A stretch of DNA of 7,939 nt from an uncultured bacterium (GTDB taxonomy: Bacteria; Desulfobacterota; Desulfobulbia; Desulfobulbales; Desulfobulbaceae), in NCBI GenBank assembly GCA_903842475.1, contig CAIMMA010000036.1, positions 1-7,939 on the forward strand, in the 5' to 3' direction. Below, in pieces: positions 4,617 to 7,939 of the stretch; the stretch's first letter is position 1; each line of letters begins with the position of its first letter. A program made the position numbers and the translations under genes. The notes under the pieces are model-generated. The model had not been told where the DNA came from, searched no databases, and saw nothing but the letters and a program-made list of their open reading frames with translations.

Positions 4617-6248
4617 TTACCGCCGCTTATCCAGGTGGTAAATCTGCTCGCGCTGGGCAGCGACGCCCTCGTCCTCCAGATAATCGTCGAAGTTGATCAT
4701 TTTGTCGATCCAGCCCTTGTGGCCGATCTCGATGATCCGGTTGGCCACCGTGGTCACGCACTCGTGGTCGTGGGAGGCGAAGAGGATCACCTCGGGGAAG
4801 GCGATCAAGCCGTTATTGAGCGAGGTGATCGACTCCAGATCGAGGTGGTTGGTCGGCTCGTCGAGGATGAGCACATTGGCGCCGGTCAGCATCATCCGGG
4901 CCAGCATGCAGCGTACCTTCTCGCCACCGGAGAGGATATTGGTCTTTTTCAGAGCCTCCTCACCTGAAAAAAGCATCCGACCAAGAAAGCCGCGGCTATA
5001 GCTCTCGCCCTCGTTGGGCGGCACGAACTGGTTGAACCACTCGATCAGCGTCATTTTGTTGTTAAAAAAGGCGCTGTTTTCCTTGGGGAAATAGGAGGTG
5101 GTAATGGTCTGGCCCCATCGGAAGCTGCCCGCATCCGGTTCCAACTCGCCCATCAAGATCTGAAACAAGGTGGTTTTCGCCAGGCCGTAGGTCCCGGCAA
5201 AAGCGATCTTCTCGCCCTTATTGACCGAAAAACTTAAATTTTTAAGAACTTCCACGCCTTCGATGGTCTTGGACAGACCATCGACTTCGAGAATGACGTT
5301 GCCGCAGGGCCGTTCCGGCTTGAACGAAACAAAAGGGTATTTGCGCGAGGAGACCGGCATGTCCTCGATGTTGATCTTGTCGAGCAGTTTCTTGCGCGAA
5401 GTGGCCTGCTTGGCCTTGGAGGCGTTGGAGGAGAAACGCTGGATGAACTCTTTTAATTCCGCCACCTTGGTCGCGGTTTTTTTATTCTCGTTCTGCTTCT
5501 GCTGCAGGGTCAGCTGGCTGGCCTGGTACCAGAAATCGTAGTTGCCGACATAAACCCGGATCTGGCCAAAATCTATGTCCGCCATGTGGGTGCAGACCTG
5601 GTTGAGAAAATGGCGGTCATGGGAGACGATGATGACCGTGTTGGCAAAACGGATCAGAAACTCTTCCAGCCAGGCGATGGATTTGACATCGAGGTTGTTG
5701 GTCGGCTCATCGAGCAGCAGGATGTCCGGGTTGCCGAACAGGGCCTGGGCCAGCAGCACCCGCACCTTGTCGCCGCCGTCGAGTTCCTTCATCCGTAAAT
5801 TCGCCATCTCCTCATCGATCCCCAGACCGCTCAGCAGGACCGAGGCCTCGGATTCCGCCTCATAGCCGTTCATTTCGCCGAATTCGACCTCCAGGTCGCC
5901 GCAGCGCATGCCGTCGGCCTCGGTAAGTTCGGCCTTGGCATAGAGCGCCTCCCGCTCGATCTTGACATCGTAGAGCCGCTTGTGGCCCCTGATCACGGTA
6001 TCGAGCACGGTCTCTTCGTCGTAGACGAACTGATCCTGCTGGAGCACGGCGATCCGTTCCTTGGGATCGATGGAGACCTCGCCCTTGTCGGCGTCTTTCT
6101 GGCCGGCGAGAATTTTAAGGAAGGTGGTTTTCCCCGCGCCGTTGGCCCCGATGAGGCCGTAACAATTGCCGTGGGTGAATTTGATATTGACGTCTTTAAA
6201 AATAACGCGCTTGCCATAGCTAAGCGCAATATTGGTTGCCTGCAGCAT
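4617..6248 (-). CDS. ABC-F family ribosome-associated ATPase (YkpA/YbiT type)
   Basis: This is a complete 543-residue cytosolic protein with two ATP-binding domains and no membrane segments. ABC-F proteins bind the ribosomal E site and modulate translation; some confer antibiotic resistance. Domain 1 has Walker A GANGAGKTT (34-42), a degenerate signature LDGGDK (156-161), Walker B LLLDEP (177-182) and SHDR (209-212). The charged interdomain linker spans about 242-310, with an S-S-N-A-S-K-A-K-Q-A-T-S-R-K-K stretch (273-287) typical of the family. Domain 2 has an unusual Walker A GTYGLAKTT (352-360), YFPKEN in place of a glutamine Q-loop (386-391), a canonical LSGGEK (439-444), Walker B LILDEP (460-465) and SHDH (492-495). 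From memory the A-K-T-T, P-K-x-N and SHDH variants recur in the Bacillus YkpA branch, so they are lineage features rather than decay. Both Walker B glutamates remain. Start ATG 6248 has AGGA 10 bases upstream, and a terminator-like hairpin lies in the leader. Confidence 0.95.
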   Translation of the reverse strand: MLQATNIALSYGKRVIFKDVNIKFTHGNCYGLIGANGAGKTTFLKILAGQKDADKGEVSIDPKERIAVLQQDQFVYDEETVLDTVIRGHKRLYDVKIEREALYAKAELTEADGMRCGDLEVEFGEMNGYEAESEASVLLSGLGIDEEMANLRMKELDGGDKVRVLLAQALFGNPDILLLDEPTNNLDVKSIAWLEEFLIRFANTVIIVSHDRHFLNQVCTHMADIDFGQIRVYVGNYDFWYQASQLTLQQKQNENKKTATKVAELKEFIQRFSSNASKAKQATSRKKLLDKINIEDMPVSSRKYPFVSFKPERPCGNVILEVDGLSKTIEGVEVLKNLSFSVNKGEKIAFAGTYGLAKTTLFQILMGELEPDAGSFRWGQTITTSYFPKENSAFFNNKMTLIEWFNQFVPPNEGESYSRGFLGRMLFSGEEALKKTNILSGGEKVRCMLARMMLTGANVLILDEPTNHLDLESITSLNNGLIAFPEVILFASHDHECVTTVANRIIEIGHKGWIDKMINFDDYLEDEGVAAQREQIYHLDKRR

Positions 6249-6265
6249 GATGTTTTAGTCCTGTG

Positions 6266-6302
6266 AAAAAAGAAACGGTCACGAAAACCGCATCGTGACG
6301 TT
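6266..6302 (-). promoter_or_regulatory. Terminator-like leader hairpin upstream of ABC-F, possible attenuator
   Basis: On the minus strand AAC plus GTCACG (6302-6294) pairs with CGTGAC (6283-6278) plus GTT (6276-6274), nine base pairs with one bulged C, around a 10-base loop. It is followed by TCTTTTTTC. The T run ends only 17 bases before the ABC-F ATG and 3 bases before its AGGA. No minus-strand gene lies upstream for it to terminate, so it is best explained as a conditional terminator or translation-masking hairpin in the ABC-F leader. A four-codon ORF, M-R-F-S-stop (6293-6279), lies within it but has no ribosome binding site. Confidence 0.5.
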
Positions 6303-6350
6303 GCCGGGGTACGCCGGGGAGAACCGCCGCCGGAAAAAGGAGGCGGAAAA

Positions 6351-6380
6351 TATAAAAAGGACCTTTTACTCTGAAATCAA
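6351..6380 (-). promoter_or_regulatory. Tentative promoter for the ABC-F gene
   Basis: On the minus strand TTGATT (6375-6380) and TTTATA (6351-6356) are 18 bases apart, inside the only AT-rich block of the intergenic region. Transcription would begin near 6345 and run through the leader hairpin. Neither box is a close consensus match. Confidence 0.3.
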
Positions 6381-6420
6381 TAATAAATGAAGCACAAAAA
6401 GCAAAAATGACGATTTATTA
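6381..6420. repeat. Spaced 8-bp inverted repeat next to the ABC-F promoter
   Basis: TAATAAAT (6381-6388) and ATTTATTA (6413-6420) are exact reverse complements, 32 bases centre to centre, about three helical turns. The repeat abuts the putative -35 at 6375-6380. It could be a split operator or simply AT-rich upstream sequence. Confidence 0.3.
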
Positions 6421-6425
6421 CGCAA

Positions 6426-6453
6426 CCTGGCCGGGAAAGCGCTCCGGCCCAGG
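6426..6453. repeat. GC-rich stem-loop in the intergenic region
   Basis: CCTGGCCGG (6426-6434) pairs with CCGGCCCAGG (6444-6453), nine base pairs with one bulged C, around a 9-base loop. Neither side has a T run, so it does not look like an intrinsic terminator; its role is unknown. Confidence 0.35.
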
Positions 6454-6487
6454 CCCCCTGCCTCCTTCCCCAATCAACGCCGTGCCC

Positions 6488-6530
6488 GCCGCCGCCCCTG
6501 CCTGAGATACGGCGGCTGAGGTGAAAACCT
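6488..6530 (+). repeat. Stem-loop pair in the possible leader of the FAD oxidase gene
   Basis: GCCGCCG (6488-6494) pairs with CGGCGGC (6510-6516) around a 15-base loop. Just after it AGGT and ACCT enclose a GAAA tetraloop (6519-6530). They would be in the transcript only if it starts further upstream than the -10 candidate at 6612. Confidence 0.25.
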
Positions 6531-6611
6531 TACGGCACCCTGGCAGCTTTAAAACGCTCACTGGCGCTATCCCCTGCAACTTTCCATGGCTTTTTCTGGC
6601 ACAACATCCTA

Positions 6612-6630
6612 TATAAGAATCAATATTCTT
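6612..6630 (+). promoter_or_regulatory. -10-like box with overlapping inverted repeat before the FAD oxidase gene
   Basis: TATAAG (6612-6617) resembles a -10 box but has no good -35 at the right distance. AAGAAT (6615-6620) and ATTCTT (6625-6630) form a perfect 6-bp inverted repeat around CAAT that overlaps it. This arrangement would suit a repressor operator at the promoter. The ribosome binding site follows 5 bases later. Confidence 0.35.
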
Positions 6631-6646
6631 TTAAAAGGAGGTTCCT

Positions 6647-7939
6647 ATGTTACCCGGAAAGTACCAGGCCTTTTATCGCAGAATTAAACTCTCCATCCCT
6701 TCCGAACGTCTCATTGTTGACCCGCTCCGCACCATCGCCTTTGGCACCGACGCCAGCTTCTACCACCTGATCCCCAAGATCGTCATTAACGTCCAAAACG
6801 AGCTGGAAGTGCAGCGCATCCTTCGGGAAGCGGGCAAGCTGCAGCTGCCGGTCACTTTTCGGGCGGCGGGGACCAGCCTTTCCGGCCAGGCAATCACCGA
6901 TTCGATCCTGGTCCGTATGGGCGAAGGCTGGAACGGCTACCGGGTTTTTGACAACGCCGGCAAGATCCAGCTGCAGCCGGGGATGATCGGCGGCCATGCC
7001 AATCGGATTCTAGCCGAATTCGGCCGCAAGATCGGCCCGGACCCGGCCTCCATCGACAGCGCCAAGATTGGCGGCATCCTGGCCAACAACGCCAGCGGCA
7101 TGTGCTGCGGGGTTGAGCAGAACAGTTATCGGACCATTGACTCGATGCGCATCATCCTGGCTGACGGCACGGTGGTCGATACCGCCGACGACAAAAGCCG
7201 GGCCGCCTTCCGCCGCAGCCACGGCCAAATCCTCACCGGCCTGAGCGAGCTGCGCGACCGGGTACTGGCCGACCCGACCCTGGCCGACCGCATCCGCCAC
7301 AAGTTCAAAATCAAAAACACCACCGGCTACAGCCTCAACGCCTTGGTCGACTGCACCGAGCCCTTTGACATCATGCAGCACCTGATGATCGGCTCAGAGG
7401 GCACCCTGGGATTCATCGCCGATGTGGTCTTCCGCACCGTGGTGGAGCATAAGCATAAAGCCAGCGCCCTGCTCTTTTATGCCGACATCCAGACTGCCTG
7501 CGAGGCGGTGATTATCCTCGCCAAGCAACCAGTGGCCGCCGCCGAACTGATCGACCGCGCCGGGTTGGCCTCGGTGACCGGCAAACCCGGCATGCCGGAC
7601 TTTCTGGAAGGACTCGAACCGGGAGTCACCGCCCTGCTCATCGAAACCAGGGCCGAGGCCGCTGAGGACCTGCAGGCGCAGATCGCCCAGATCAAGGAAA
7701 GCCTGAGCCCACTGCCCACGGTGCGGCCAATTGAGTTCACCGCCATCCCCGCAGAATTCAACCAGCTGTGGAAAATCCGTAAGGGATTGTTCCCGGCGGT
7801 CGGCGCGGTCCGCCGCACCGGGACCACGGTGATCATCGAGGATGTGGCTTTCCCGGTCGAGCATCTGGCCAACGCCACCCTCGACCTCCAAGAGCTGTTC
7901 CGCCGCTATCAATACAACGAGGCGATCATTTTCGGCCAC
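6647..7939 (+). CDS. FAD-binding oxidase of the D-lactate dehydrogenase / GlcD type, N-terminal part
   Basis: The frame is open for 431 codons and runs off the window without a stop. It is the FAD-binding (type 4, VAO/PCMH-like) part of a 2-hydroxyacid dehydrogenase that probably passes electrons from D-lactate or a similar acid to a quinone or Fe-S partner. Visible motifs are FRAAGTSLSGQA (71-82), the FAD pyrophosphate loop; IGPDPASI (129-136) and AKIGGILANNASG (139-151), the second FAD loop; and MIGSEGTLGFI (247-257). The part past residue 270 corresponds to the FAD oxidase C-terminal substrate domain. The opening L-P-G-K-Y followed by D-A-S-F-Y (35-39) is typical of the large fused proteins of about 940 residues that add a GlpC-like Fe-S region, so a C-terminal Fe-S domain beyond the window is expected but not seen. 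The start is well supported by AGGAGG 5 bases upstream. Long minus-strand ORFs across it are GC-rich shadows. Confidence 0.93.
   Translation, partial: MLPGKYQAFYRRIKLSIPSERLIVDPLRTIAFGTDASFYHLIPKIVINVQNELEVQRILREAGKLQLPVTFRAAGTSLSGQAITDSILVRMGEGWNGYRVFDNAGKIQLQPGMIGGHANRILAEFGRKIGPDPASIDSAKIGGILANNASGMCCGVEQNSYRTIDSMRIILADGTVVDTADDKSRAAFRRSHGQILTGLSELRDRVLADPTLADRIRHKFKIKNTTGYSLNALVDCTEPFDIMQHLMIGSEGTLGFIADVVFRTVVEHKHKASALLFYADIQTACEAVIILAKQPVAAAELIDRAGLASVTGKPGMPDFLEGLEPGVTALLIETRAEAAEDLQAQIAQIKESLSPLPTVRPIEFTAIPAEFNQLWKIRKGLFPAVGAVRRTGTTVIIEDVAFPVEHLANATLDLQELFRRYQYNEAIIFGH

Larger units (their letters stand above)
6249..6646. other. 398-base divergent intergenic region with several hairpins, no gene
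   Basis: This separates the ABC-F gene (-) from the FAD oxidase gene (+). I see no credible coding frame. It is a mosaic: GC-rich hairpin-forming blocks at about 6303-6347 and 6421-6540 flank an AT-rich block at 6348-6420 that likely holds the minus-strand promoter. The last 40 bases hold a -10-like box, an inverted repeat and a perfect ribosome binding site for the plus-strand gene. I compared it by eye with the common riboswitch signatures I know (TPP, cobalamin, SAM-I, glycine, GEMM) and found no convincing match. Confidence 0.7.

Noticed and set aside
4617..6248. Idea that the odd Walker A and H-loop in ABC-F domain 2 mean the gene is decaying.
   Set aside because: The frame is intact at full length, both Walker B motifs and the linker are preserved, and the same variants are familiar from the YkpA branch.
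6421..6540. Possible metabolite riboswitch in the GC-rich hairpin cluster before the FAD oxidase gene.
   Set aside because: Beyond generic stems and a GAAA tetraloop, none of the conserved cores of the common riboswitch classes I know could be found.
6562..6577. Sigma54-like TGGCGC ... CTGCA before the FAD oxidase gene.
   Set aside because: The GG and GC elements are one base too far apart; sigma54 promoters tolerate little spacing change.
7394..7939. Minus-strand 181-residue ORF, and others across 6650-7939.
   Set aside because: They lie opposite an unmistakable FAD-binding oxidase frame with all its FAD motifs.

Overview
The window looks like chromosome from an anaerobic Deltaproteobacterium-type organism (Desulfobacterota; sulfate reducers such as Desulfobulbales are my best guess). 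This is inferred from protein families: a short D. africanus FdIII-type ferredoxin with an Asp-substituted first cluster motif, a YkpA/YbiT-type ABC-F ATPase, a stand-alone LPG-synthase-C-domain (DUF2156) acyltransferase and a large FAD-linked D-lactate-dehydrogenase-like oxidoreductase. The DNA is moderately GC-rich, with strong GC at third codon positions in the best-supported genes. No rRNA, tRNA, CRISPR, insertion sequence or phage gene was seen.

Layout. 13-453 (-) is a small four-helix membrane protein. It is separated by an intrinsic terminator (513-540) from 568-753 (-), a 61-residue ferredoxin with a candidate promoter at 846-874 and a conspicuous dyad at 885-915 upstream. On the plus strand follow 1044-1388 (small CxC/CxxC protein), 1519-2208 (cysteine-cluster protein resembling the YkgJ Zn/Fe-chelating type) and about 2455-3324 (DUF2156 acyltransferase-fold protein). 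3375-4049 (-), convergent with the last, is a class I SAM methyltransferase of the METTL21/Methyltransf_16 type. 4346-4585 (+) reads as one small two-helix membrane protein split by an in-frame TAA. 4617-6248 (-) is a full-length ABC-F protein. 6249-6646 is a 398-base divergent intergenic region rich in hairpins, including a terminator-like hairpin in the ABC-F leader. 6647 to the window end (+) is the N-terminal 431 codons of an FAD-binding oxidase.

How they fit together. This is mostly housekeeping and redox content, with genes in short or single-gene transcription units rather than one operon. The ferredoxin and the FAD-linked dehydrogenase belong to electron transfer, and the two cysteine-motif proteins may bind metal. 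ABC-F proteins act on the ribosome. I see no coherent multi-gene novel system. The most unusual signals are regulatory or degenerative: the possible attenuator before ABC-F, the interrupted two-helix membrane gene, the minus-strand terminator placed so that ABC-F mRNA would run antisense through that gene, and the dyad upstream of the ferredoxin promoter.
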